Of a stretch of DNA of 64,000 bases, positions 50,584 to 61,359 are shown piece by piece (position 1 is the stretch's first letter; each line of letters opens with the position of its first letter). The notes below the pieces were generated by a model, which was not told the origin of the DNA, made no database searches, and was given only the letters and a program-made list of their open reading frames with translations. Both the position numbers and the translations under genes were made by a program. The DNA comes from Burhinus oedicnemus (lineage: Eukaryota; Chordata; Aves; Charadriiformes; Burhinidae), in contig VFFE01006972.1 in the NCBI GenBank assembly GCA_008921705.1, positions 534,957 to 598,956 of the forward strand, given 5' to 3'.

Positions 50584-51870
50584 CATATATAGAGAATTCA
50601 TACATTTCTTAGAGCTTTCCATGTTTCTTTGATTTCACAGCAATTCAATGATACTTCAGTCCTAAGCTCCTTATCTTAGATCGGAATTCTATACCTTACC
50701 TCCTATATTTACTTTTAATTTTGTGTGTTAAAATATAAATTCACTGTTCTTCTGAAACAGGAGTTGAATGAAAATCTGTGCAGCTTTAAGCATAGTTCCC
50801 AGTAACTGAACACCTCATTCTCACTTTTTTTTCCCCTTGTAAATGTTCACTAGATAATATTGACACATTCGTCTTGAAATCTCATCTTTCCTATCTTTCA
50901 GTGCCTTAATGTCTAGAAATTTATACTTAAGATGACTTGCAGGCATAATTTACTCAAGATATGAAAGTTGATCTGTACTCTGTGTGCACATCACCAACAG
51001 GAGAAAAAATTCTGGACATGGTGTTGACTGAAAACAACAGATGCACAAACAAAAATATAATTGAACTCACTTTCTCACAGCTGTCTTGACACTGCAATAC
51101 TACCAAATACTACTTGTAAATAAAAAGATCTTTTTTTTTGTAGTAAAGGCAAAGGAGTACAGCTTTTAAGCACATAGGAAGCATTCTTTTTTTTTTGAGT
51201 AAAAAGTTGTCTTGTTTCCTGAGTCAGAAAACTGCAATCTGACTCTGATTTGTAACGATTAGTGCTTGTTTCACCTTCTACATCAATATACTCTAGATGA
51301 ATGGGACAGATATCATTACTGAACTCAGCTTACACGTATGTTAAAGATGTCAGAGCTTCCTAGTTCCTGAGTCAAGTCTCTTCCTAGGCTACGCTCTGAC
51401 TTTGTATAGATAAAAATACGTACACACAACATCCTTTTTGTGCCTTACTCCTTTTCCCACTGGCAGACATACTTTGAAGAACAAAATAAGAGGTCATTTA
51501 TCTGCAGGATCAGAACCCCAGAATGCCAAGATATCCTGCATGAGGTCTCAAAAGATGTTAACGCAGTTTGAAAAATTTCCATTCCTTGTTATGAGCTTCA
51601 CATCCAACCAAAAATCTTCACTTACGTGTGCTGAAAGGTCAACATTCACCTTCTTATTCACCTCAATAGCTCTGGGAAAAAAAAAAGTAATATCAAGCCA
51701 CTGATGGAAGTCTATGAATATGGATACTCACCAGTACACACCAGTTTTCAAATACCACTATCAATGATTCACATAAAACCATTATGTGAGTTAAAATCAG
51801 ATCCAAGATTAAATTCATGTTGGTACATGTGTATCCATCTAGTGGCTTCAGACTATTACATGAAAACTGG

Positions 51871-51941
51871 ATGTTTTGGTGATTTGGGTGGGTTTTTTTG
51901 TTTTGGTTTGGTGTTTTTTGGTTCTTGGTGGGGTTTTTTTT
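51871..51941. repeat. G/T-only strand-biased tract
   Basis: About 70 bases made almost entirely of G and T on the + strand (C/A on the other), with T runs of 6-9 and G runs of 3-4. Only three G runs of three or more are seen, so a stable four-run quadruplex is not indicated. Confidence 0.7.
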
Positions 51942-53105
51942 TCAGTTCAATCTCCTATTTGATATTAGTTAAAGAAAGATTTGATTTTCTGCAGCACTGG
52001 TCCTTAAAAGACAATAATTACTGGATGACAGAGTCAACCACAGCACTTTGTTCTTTTTCTGCAGTATGCTAATGTATGCTCTACTCGTACTCACAGAAAA
52101 GGGCCCATCGATGTGACAGCACCTGTGCTTAGAAATGGCTTTAAGGTTATGATTAAAAACACTAGTAAGAGGAAGGAAGAAAGAAGGGGAAACACATGTT
52201 AATACCTAATACTTGCAACAGTCAAAGCTGCCTGCTGCGTCAGATTAGATAGCTTAGAAAGCACTAATTTAATGGCCTGCATCCAATGTGCAATGTTCCT
52301 TATGATCTGGGCAAGTTTGTTCTCTGGTATACCCTGGAGTGTTTTCTCACCGTGTGAAGAGAGAAATAAATTTTATAGGCATTATATCCTTCCCATAAAA
52401 TGCCTGAACTACTTCATTTTTATCTGAGCAATGATGCAAGACAGGAGGAGCTGGACAGTTACACTGCATATGGTATCAGTTCTGAGGAAATCTCTGTTTC
52501 AGTTACCATCATTATCCCTAAGATTCCACATTAAGAAGCACCCAGACATTCTGCCAGGCTCAGCTCTGCCAGTTATCATTATACTGAGATGAGACTGAAG
52601 TCTTAGGATGGCCCAAATGAATCTGATGAATATTTAGTCTGGAAGATGAAGACTGAAGCTAACAATAGCAACAGCCAAGGATCAGAAGGTCCAGGAAATG
52701 TAGAAGTATTGTTCAAATTACTCTGAATGCAAAATGTGTAGAAAAGTATTTAAGAAGCTCACAGGAGATGTCTCTCATTTTTTGCTTTCAAATATAAGAA
52801 TCTCAATAATTGATTAGGATGCCATTGTAGGATAAACATATAAACCTTACACAATCCCTTTTGCAAAGAACTTGCGCTCAGACAGACAGAAACTAGGAGA
52901 TAATAATGTGATATTGGAGAACAAAAGACTGTACTTCTGCTACTTCTCTATCCTTAGGTTTCTCTGAACATCATGGCAAGGCAAATTTTAATGACAGGAC
53001 TGAAAAGAGAAAAATGAGGAAACGTGGGGAATGTTTTCAGGAAGTGCATCCCAGACTTAAAGACAGTAGGAGAAATCAGAAGGGCACTTGATTAAAAGGC
53101 TGTTA

Positions 53106-53500
53106 AGAGACTGGCTTTGTGTGCAGGTGTCAACTGCTCTTCTCTGAGTGTAAAGATCATTTGTGGGGTGGGGATGGGTTGTGAAAGGGATTTGAAGGTG
53201 AAGCCAAGCAGCTTGTGTTTGAAGTGGCAGAAAAGCAGTAGCTAGCAGAGGGAGGTGCAGAGAGAGGTGAAATGGTCAAAATGACAGACCAGGAAAATGA
53301 TCTTCGCAGCAGCTGAGCAAGATTGCATTTGTCAAAGTCAGAGAAAAAAGGGTGTTGCAGTAGCTGAGACGTGAGATATTTCAGCTGTGTAGTTAGATAG
53401 CAAAAGCCTCATCTTAGATATGGTCTGTATAGAGAATCTGTGAAAACTAGACATTACCTGAAAGTAAGGGTTTAGAGAGTGGACTCAGTCAAAGGGAATA
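53106..53500 (-). mobile_element. Ancient LINE (L2/CR1-like) reverse-transcriptase C-terminus, minus strand
   Basis: Read on the minus strand, frame-jumping through the sequence gives pieces of a LINE C-terminus: YCNTL near 53354, DFDKCNLAQ near 53320, a phenylalanine-rich FLVCHFDHFTSL near 53285, and HFKHKLLGFTFKSL near 53205. These correspond to the family segment S-R-L-D-Y-C-N...H-x-K-x-x-L-L-x-F-T-x-K-x-L. On the + strand the text ('ggtgaaatggtcaaaatgac', 'gttgcagtagctgagacg') matches an old amniote interspersed repeat that I recall from turtle and crocodile genomes. It is far more decayed than the CR1 copies. Confidence 0.6.
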
Positions 53501-56500
53501 ATGTGATATCATCATTCTAGGCATCACCATCACCTAAAAAAAAATACTTTCAAACTAAAAATGGTTGACTTTTTAATAGCAGGTGACTGTTCATCACTAT
53601 AAAGTCTCTTTGGAATATACTGAGCTTTGCTGGGTTTCCCCTGTGTTTCTATATTTCCTCTATAACTGTATTTCCTTCCTTTGACAACACTTTTGAAGGA
53701 TAGTCAGATTCAAAGTAAGAATGATTTGAAGTGATAGTGCATGACAAAATGCAGTTTTACAATTAAAATCTTGAGCACTTTCTAGCAAACACAGAATTTA
53801 AGTCTGAGTGCTGATGCTGTAGCCTTGCAGCTAGGAGTTCAGACACTGGCATCTTGGATCAGAACATCAGTTCTGTATGTTTCCTGTGTGCAGTAGCATC
53901 TGATGCTTAATACTTCAGGAAGTGGTAAAACCTTTAACCACAATATGTACTTAATTGTGTGGTGCTGTACAAAAGGGGTAGATAGAAAGATTTTTAAGCC
54001 CAAAGACACGTGATCTGAAAAATCACTGGGGACCAGCACTGCTGTTTATACTGAGCAGGAATTTACTTGGATAATAGAACTACTAATTTCATGCAGGTCC
54101 TCAAAATGATCAGAATATCACAATGCCAAAATCTATCAGCTGATAGTAGTTACTGGTATCTTGGGCACTTGTTATTTGTGAATAAAACAAAAAGTAAACC
54201 CAAATAATAGCATGGATTTGCCTTAGGGTCTAGAAGGGTTTTACTGACATCTTCAGGAACCTGAGGTCTCTCTGATACTAGATTTACGTCTTTCTCTGCC
54301 ATGAGCTGTGATTCTATACCAGAACAGCACAGAAGCCCGATTTAGACTGGATTTAGACACTTGGCATACACTTTGCCATAGTGATATACTTTTGCAGAAA
54401 ATTATAACATTGTTCCTGAGCATTTAGAAATATTTGTGGGGTTAATTTTTGCATTTTTAAATGAAACATACAATATTAATACTTTGTGTTCCTCTTCTTC
54501 CACAACCCTTTCTGTACTGGACATTGAGAAGATGTGGCAGAGAAAGAAAAGAGAATAATTAGAAGAAGGGCTGAGGACTAGATTCTTTTTCAACTGGCGG
54601 AAATTTCCAGGGAAATGTTGTTTTACAAAGGGGCCATTTTTCATCAGAATTTCTAATAACCTTGTTGACTAGCTTTTCTTAATATTTAATGTTAAGTTAG
54701 GTAGTTCATCAACAGTTGGCAAACTGAAATTTTTAGGTCAAACTCCTTGGTGACTACATACTATATAGAGAGATTGATGGATAGCTAGAGGTAACAGCCC
54801 TGTTGTATGCATGATTTCCTTCTGGAAAAAGCTCAGATTTTTCATATTGATTGAGTGAATACTACTGAACATATGAGATGCAAAGCTCAGCGTAGAACTC
54901 TGAATTCACATATGCTTTTGGGCAGATACCTTGTTCCACTGTTATTATTTCTAGCTGGAAATTTTAAGTAATGCAGTACTTTTCAGGCCATCATTGTACA
55001 TTGTGAGATTATATGATCAAAATGAATCTCAACTCTTGTTGGGTCTCTGGAAGGAAGAACTTTAGACTAAATCAATATATAGGTTTATATATTCAGTGCA
55101 AAAGTACCCTGACTAAGTGTTTTATTCTGTTCTGAGACATCTGCATAAAACAGTTGAGCTTCCTACAGAGGAGCCCATCTCTGCACTGATTAGATGACTA
55201 GTCTGAATCTCAAGCCTGAGTGAGAGCATTCCCACTTTATTGAACTAAAATCTTAAGTGTCTATCTAGATGTTTTATTCAGATAAATTTCAGAGTTAGCT
55301 ATTTACATATGAGTGACAGCTAGAGGAACAAGTAAAGTCATGTCTTTATTTTCTCGATGATGGACCTGTCCATATTAAGGGAATAATTGACCTGAAGATC
55401 ATTTTTAATGTGTAATGACACAAAGGAGAGAATTCTGTTTTTAGAAAGAGGCAGAAAAAAAGATTAACTGCTGTTCTTCAGGTCAAATAGAGGAATTTGA
55501 CCCAAATACTTTGAATTTTACTCCACTTTTTCATCAGAGACCTCGCAAAAAGATGGAAGTCAGTAATCCCAGCTCATGCAGTCCCATATAAAGAGAACAG
55601 GTGTGCTCTCTGTTGCATGAGCTAACACTTGAGTAGAGAGAAGAACCTATGTGATATGATATAATTCAAGGGGCATGCCTCTAGAATCCTGCTTTTGGTT
55701 ATTTTCTTGGGTGGTTTGGGCAGAGGGAGCAGATTGGTTTTGGTTTTGGTTTGGCATTTTTTTCTTTTTTTTAAATCTTTCATGTTAGTGCAATTGATAT
55801 GTTTTTTAAAAGGATAGTGGAGCTGGGACCAGAATTCATGTGAATTTTCTTTTCATATTCACAACTGCTTTGACTCTATCTTCAGTCCTTTATTGATCTT
55901 TTGACATGAATCTCTCCTGACTTGCTTGACATCTATTCTATGCAGTGAAGTGATTGATCACAAAGTTGGCCAAAGATAGAAAAGGTAGCCTTGAAACTTA
56001 TTTCAAACATATTGTGTTTTAGAATGTAATCCCTAATACAGTTTTAATAAATCCAATTCATACAACCCAGGTTTCATCTGACACTAATGTGTTTTTAAAT
56101 CCTTGGACCTCATCAACATGATTGTGACTAAAACACTCCAAAAATGTATTTGGCACTCTCTACTCATGTAGCTGGCAGGAGCAGGCTGTACATGGACCCC
56201 ATGGCCTTCATTTTCCTCTATTTTTGCAGATGAGTCAACCTTTGAGGCTATCTGAGAGTAGAGCTGGCAATTGTAGGGCCCAGATGCCACACTCGGGGTT
56301 CCAAGTCCTGAACAGCAGGATTTGTAGCTGGCCACTGCCATGTGCTGCTTTAGATTCACTGCCTGTAACCTGGAGGGTTTATATGTAATTTGCCTGCTGC
56401 TGCCTTGGTCATTGGTATCCATGAGATATTCAGTGTTCCCTGGCTAGGATCAATCCTGCAGTCCATAGCCTATGCATGTCCAGCTTTGTGCTCTACGATC

Positions 56501-59500
56501 GCCACTCCTGTCACACAGGAAATGTGTGTGTTGGCCAGAAGAGTAATTCTCATGCCAATCATGCATGCAAGCAGTGAACAGAAGGTTTCTGGGGAAACAC
56601 AGAGTAAATTCTGTGAAGTCTTTCCATAAAGTCCCATGTTTTAAATGTGTGAATACAAGTAATTTCTTCTTAAAGAAATCTTTGTGCTGGTACAGTAATT
56701 CAGACTGAGGATCTATAAATGTCCTTGAGATAAATATTTTTTAAAAGAAGGTTGTTATTCAACTGTCTGAAGTACTACATTAAAAAAAAAAAAGGAAGGC
56801 ATTTACTTTATAATCAGAAAAGGTATTGATTTTGAAATAGGCAAGCTGGAGGAATAGCCACAGGTTTCTCTAATGCAGCCCTACAAGTACTTCAAAATAC
56901 AGAACACCTCTTTGAGTTAACTGGATTTCTAATAATTTCTCCACATATGGATCAGTTACTAGTAGCCATGATCAATACAAAAATTATTGCAAAAATAAAT
57001 CTTGCTTTTATGGAGATTATTTCAGTGCATTTATCTGGGAGAGTAGGGACAAAGAGGTCATAAGTTTTATCATTAGCAAATACTGATATCTCTTATGTTT
57101 GGTGCAGTCCTGCATGCGGCATAACAGAAGTCTTTTTTTTTTTTTTCCCCCCACTCTCTTAATCGGGTTCTTTTATTGGTGTTGTTTGTGCATATAATAT
57201 TCCCAATTAGGTCTGTAGTAAAAAGTACACAATTGAGTAAAAGACAAAGAAGCAGGCCCTAGATTTGTGAGCTGGAATGTTCTATAGCTGGAAAAGATAA
57301 CATAGAAAAAAGGTGTTATCAAATGGGGATTTGGTAGAACTGGGTTGAAGGTTGAATAAAGCCCTATGGGATATAGCAGTGAAGGCTGATGATGTATAGA
57401 GAGACCATGCTGAAATGAAGAGGTACAGGCAGATGTCCTATCTAATGAGCCTGGTAAAAATATTTTAAAGAACCCAGAGGCTGGGCTCATCAATTTGTAA
57501 CAATTTGGAGCTTTTAGCAAACCCAAGAACAAAGGAGAAAGAATCACTGAAAAAGGAGCAGAAAATTCTGAAGGTCTTTTAAAAACAGTAGCAAAATATT
57601 CTGTATGCCATAAAGAATAGCAAAATATGGAAAAAGTAGTTTGGAAAAGAAGGTAGAAAAGTACTGCAAAGAAATGATAGTGAGGAAAATAATTATGCCT
57701 CTTATAGTTAATCACTCAGTCTGGACATGTTCATTTTCACATTACTTTTCTGAAGAAGTTTAAATGATTAGCTTGTCCTATAAGTAGCAATGCCCTGGCA
57801 GTACAGGTATATGTACAAACATGCATCTGGATACAAATAATGTATATTATGCAGTAGTTAAAAATGTTCAGTCGTTAAGTGTGGAAAAGGAAACATCTCT
57901 GTTTCCTTGGCAGAAACTGCAAAATACTGACACTTCTGGCTCCACACAGAAACAGTTCAAAAACTTGTGCTTTCTCTCATGTTCTTAACATGGTGTCTGA
58001 ATGATACATTTTCCATAGTACACTAGAGGCAACTAGACTGCTGCTCAGTGATATAAACAACATAGGACCTGCACTGAAACAATATTGTCCATGCTGATCC
58101 CTAGTATTTTGAATAAAAAATACATTCAAGAAAATGTTCACTGTATCTTTGACTACAGGTATAAAAAATTTTCCCAGTTCAGACAATGAATACTTATTTA
58201 ACAAGAATTTTGACCAGAAGCCAATGACTTCCCTAAGCAGTAGTCCATAAGAAGGCATATTGGCATGTATTAGATTAGCTGTATAGCTTCTTTCATCCAA
58301 ACTGTCCTTGCTTTATATGATGATGTTAAAGAAATCATGTTCTTATATATCTTTAAATATCTTATGCGCTTCACAAAATCCACTTTGATATTATATCACA
58401 TCTTTTATTAGTTGCTATTTGTTTTACCATAATCCTTAATTGTGGATCAAGACCCTAAAAGTGGACAGGGTTCAATCACAGAACTGAATGGTGATCCTCA
58501 TTTTATACAGCTTACAATCAAAAAATCTATATTAGGTATACAGATAGAGAGACACAGAAGGAATTCAAGGAGTACGTATGGCAGCATGATAGATGGAATT
58601 TCAGTGCTGCAGCTGGTATTTTGTAAGCATCACAGCAAAAAGGAGATTTAAAGGGGGAATTCAAGAAGAATAGCAAAGAAGCTTATCTGATTCATTTTGT
58701 CTTTTTGCTTCCTCTTTCACTTCAGTTTACGTCAGGCACACAATATCACTAAGATCTATGAAAGAGAGTTTTCAGAAGCACTACACATAATATGCATATG
58801 GCAAAGCTGCAAAATGAATACTTGTGAACAGCAACAAGACACAGGTTGTTAGTGCTCATCTTGTCCGTGCACATCCAACATCTGTACTGCAAAGCAATGC
58901 TAATTAATTCAGAAACATCCAGTGTATCTTCAACAGCTATAAGTAACATGAGTGTTCTGTATTCTTGCTAGTGATATTGTTGAAGGCAATGGTGGGGGTG
59001 TTAATTATTGCTGTCTGATATATATCTGTCCAGAAATAACTTGGGTGTATAATGGGTAGAATGTAAAATTAGTTTTTTTATCAGATGAGTTGTTTGGTGA
59101 GTCAACACTCTCTGAAAAATACAAATGTTCTAACATAAACAAGTACCCAAGCATTTGCAAGTGTTGTCTGTATATTCTCATGTGCCTATTCTTAGGTGTC
59201 TCATTTTGTAATTTTGAAGCTTCAGGTTATTTTGAAGCTACAGAGAAAACACTGAAGAGGCCATTCTCTCTTGTTTCTTATGACTTGTCATGATTGTGGA
59301 TATGTATTAGAGAAATGCAATCTGAAATTATGGGTTTGGTTATTGTACAGCAGGAATGCTATACTTTCAAAATGTAAGAATTGCAAAATTTTGCAGAACT
59401 ACGTCAAGCTCAGATATATGAAATTAAATTTAATAAAAAGGGAATGCAACTTCAGCCATTTGCAGATACTTCAAATATCTTTAGTCTATGCTTTTTTGTT

Positions 59501-59640
59501 AGAATTGTTATATTGCTCTATTACATTATTTTGATAACTCATCTGTTTCCTCTAAGGTTAAGCCATATGTGTGGCTTGTATATAGGTATATATATGCTGG
59601 TATGTTTACATATTTGTGCGTGTCTATGTGTATGCACACC
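53501..59640. other. Unique AT-rich non-coding sequence
   Basis: No gene. The longest frame (57173-57715, minus, 180 codons) overlaps an A/G-rich stretch and has no recognisable domain. An A run at about 56781-56792 and a T run at about 57132-57146 are present. Confidence 0.55.
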
Positions 59641-59690
59641 TACATACATACATGTATATACATACATGCATACATACATAGGTGTATACA
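59641..59690. repeat. (TACA)n-like imperfect microsatellite
   Basis: A TACATACATA-type array with interruptions (CATGTATATA), set in TG/TA-rich DNA that begins near 59575. Confidence 0.85.
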
Positions 59691-59788
59691 TTTATATCTT
59701 CAGGTTTACTCCTTTGATTTATGAGGGGGTACCTATTCCCTGCCAGCTCTGGCCTCCTTATTTTTTGGTACATCATACGCATATTATG

Positions 59789-60484
59789 TAGGTAGTCTTA
59801 CTTCAGTCCCTGGGAAAGTTATGGAACGAATCCTCCTGAGGGCTATCACAAGTCAAATGAAGCACATGATTGGGAAAAGCCAGCACGGATGCACCAAGGG
59901 CAAATCATGCTTGACAAACCTGGTCACCTTCCATGACAAAATAACATGCTCAGTTGATGAGGGGTGAGCAGTGGATATTGTCTACCTGGATTTCTCCAAT
60001 GCGTTCAATACATTTCCCCACAGCCTCCTCCTAGAGAAACTGATGCGTTATGGTCTAGGCAAGTGGTCTGTGTGGTGGGTGGGAAACTGGCTGACAGGCC
60101 GCACCCAGAAGGTGGTGGTAAATAGCTCCTTTTCAAACTGGCAAACTGTCACAAATGGGGTTCCCCAGGGATCGATGTTGGGCTCAACACCGTTTATCAT
60201 CTTCCTAAGTGATCTGGATAATGGGATCAAGTGTACGCTGATGAAGTTTGCCAATGATATCAAACTGCAGGGGGAAGTAGACACTTTAGAAGGGAGAGCC
60301 ACCCTGCAGGAAGACCTGGATAGGCTGGAAGAGTGGGCTAACAAGAACCTTATGAAGTTCAACAAGGACAAGTGTGGGTCTTGCACCTGGGAAAACATAA
60401 CCTAGGAGTGCAGCAAAGGCTGGGATATGCTCAGCTGGGGAGCAGCTCTGCGGAAAGGGACCTGGGGGTCCTGGTGGGCAAGAA
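59789..60484 (+). mobile_element. CR1 LINE, left part, interrupted by another CR1
   Basis: This is a 5'-truncated CR1 RT region. The frame beginning at 59971 reads IVYLDFSNAFNTFPHSLLLE, where the family has D-F-S-K-A-F-D-T-V, so the second Asp is Asn. It continues GVPQGSMLG and F-A-N-D-I-K-L, where the family has F-A-D-D-T-K-L, so a catalytic Asp is Asn. A TGA lies just before the frame (59966-59968), and it stops at 60403. The element breaks off at 'ctggtgggcaag' and resumes at 60733. Two missing catalytic aspartates mean the enzyme would be dead even without the stops. Confidence 0.92.
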
Positions 60485-60732
60485 TCATAGAGTCATAGAA
60501 TCGTTTAGGTTGGAAAAGACCTTTAAGGTCATCTAGTCCAACCATTGACCCTACTCTACCAGGTCTGACACTAAACCATGTCTCTAAGCACCACATCTAC
60601 ACAACTTTTAAACACATCTAGGGATGGTGACTTGACCATCTCCCTGGACAGCCTGTTCTAATGTTTGATAACTATTTCAGTGAAAATTTTTTCCTAATGT
60701 CCAGCCTGAACCTCCCCAGCGCAATAGAAGTT
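60485..60732 (-). mobile_element. CR1 3' end, nested in antisense inside another CR1
   Basis: A 248-bp CR1 tail on the minus strand (TCATAG/AATCATAG octamer end at 60485, 3' UTR, then the end of ORF2 to about 60732). It is flanked by CAAGAA at 60479-60484 and 60733-60738. It is of the same subfamily as 39609-40461, about 92% identical by eye over 240 bp. It is younger than the element it interrupts. Confidence 0.95.
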
Positions 60733-61359
60733 CAAGAAGTTCAATATGAGTGAATAGGGTGCTGCTGCATCAAATCAGCCAACAGGGTGCTGGGTTACAT
60801 CAACAAGGGCATCACCAGGAGAGGTAAAGAAGTCATTACCCCACTCTGCACAGCACCTGTCAGGCCACACGTGGAATACTGTGTTCAGTTTTGGTCCTGG
60901 CTATACAAAAAGGATTTGGACAGGCTGAAGAGGCTCCAGAGAAGGGCCACAAAGATGATTAAAGGACTGGGAAACCTGACATATGAGGAAAGGCTGAGAG
61001 AACTGGGTTTGTTCAGCCTTGAGAAAAGAAGGCTTAGGGGAGACATGTTCCAGTATTTAAAGGGTGGCTACAAAGAAGATGGAGACTCCCTTTTTACAAG
61101 AAGTCACATGGAAAAGATGAGGGGTAATGCCTACAAGTTACTCCTGGGAAGATTCCAATTGGACACGAGGAGCATTTTTCACGATGAGCTACTGGAATAA
61201 TCTCCCTAGGGAAGTGGTAGATTCCCCCACATCGGACACTTTCAAGATTTGGCCGAACAGGGTGCTGGGCCATCCTGTCTATACTCTAATTTTGCCAGGA
61301 AAGGTTGGACCAGATGATCCTTGAGGTCCCTTCCAACCTGGTATTCTATCATTCTATGA
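60733..61359 (+). mobile_element. CR1 LINE, right part of the interrupted copy
   Basis: The sequence resumes at CAAGAAGTTCAATATGAG, the normal continuation of CR1 after 'gtcctggtggacaag'. The frame from 60787 reads RVLGYINKGI, VRPHVEYCVQFW, RRATKMIKGLGNLTYEERLR and [20 protein letters not shown]. It is shifted near 61170 before WNNLPREVVDSPTSDTF, and ends with the 3' UTR ('ggttggaccagatgatcc', 'gaggtcccttccaacctgg') and ATTCTAT octamers to 61359. Confidence 0.93.

Larger units (their letters stand above)
45981..53105. other. Unique AT-rich non-coding sequence
   Basis: No gene. It contains A15 at 47163-47177, a (GTTT)n stretch at about 49066-49082, a roughly 20-bp tandem repeat at 50535-50583 (TTTTATACAAAAAAGTAT-like units) and a strongly G/T-biased strand at 51871-51941. 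Short open frames lack motifs. Confidence 0.6.

Noticed and set aside
57173..57715. 180-codon minus-strand frame, the longest outside repeats
   Set aside because: No recognisable family, no signal peptide plus domain pattern; the opposite strand is A/G-rich, which lowers stop frequency in this frame.
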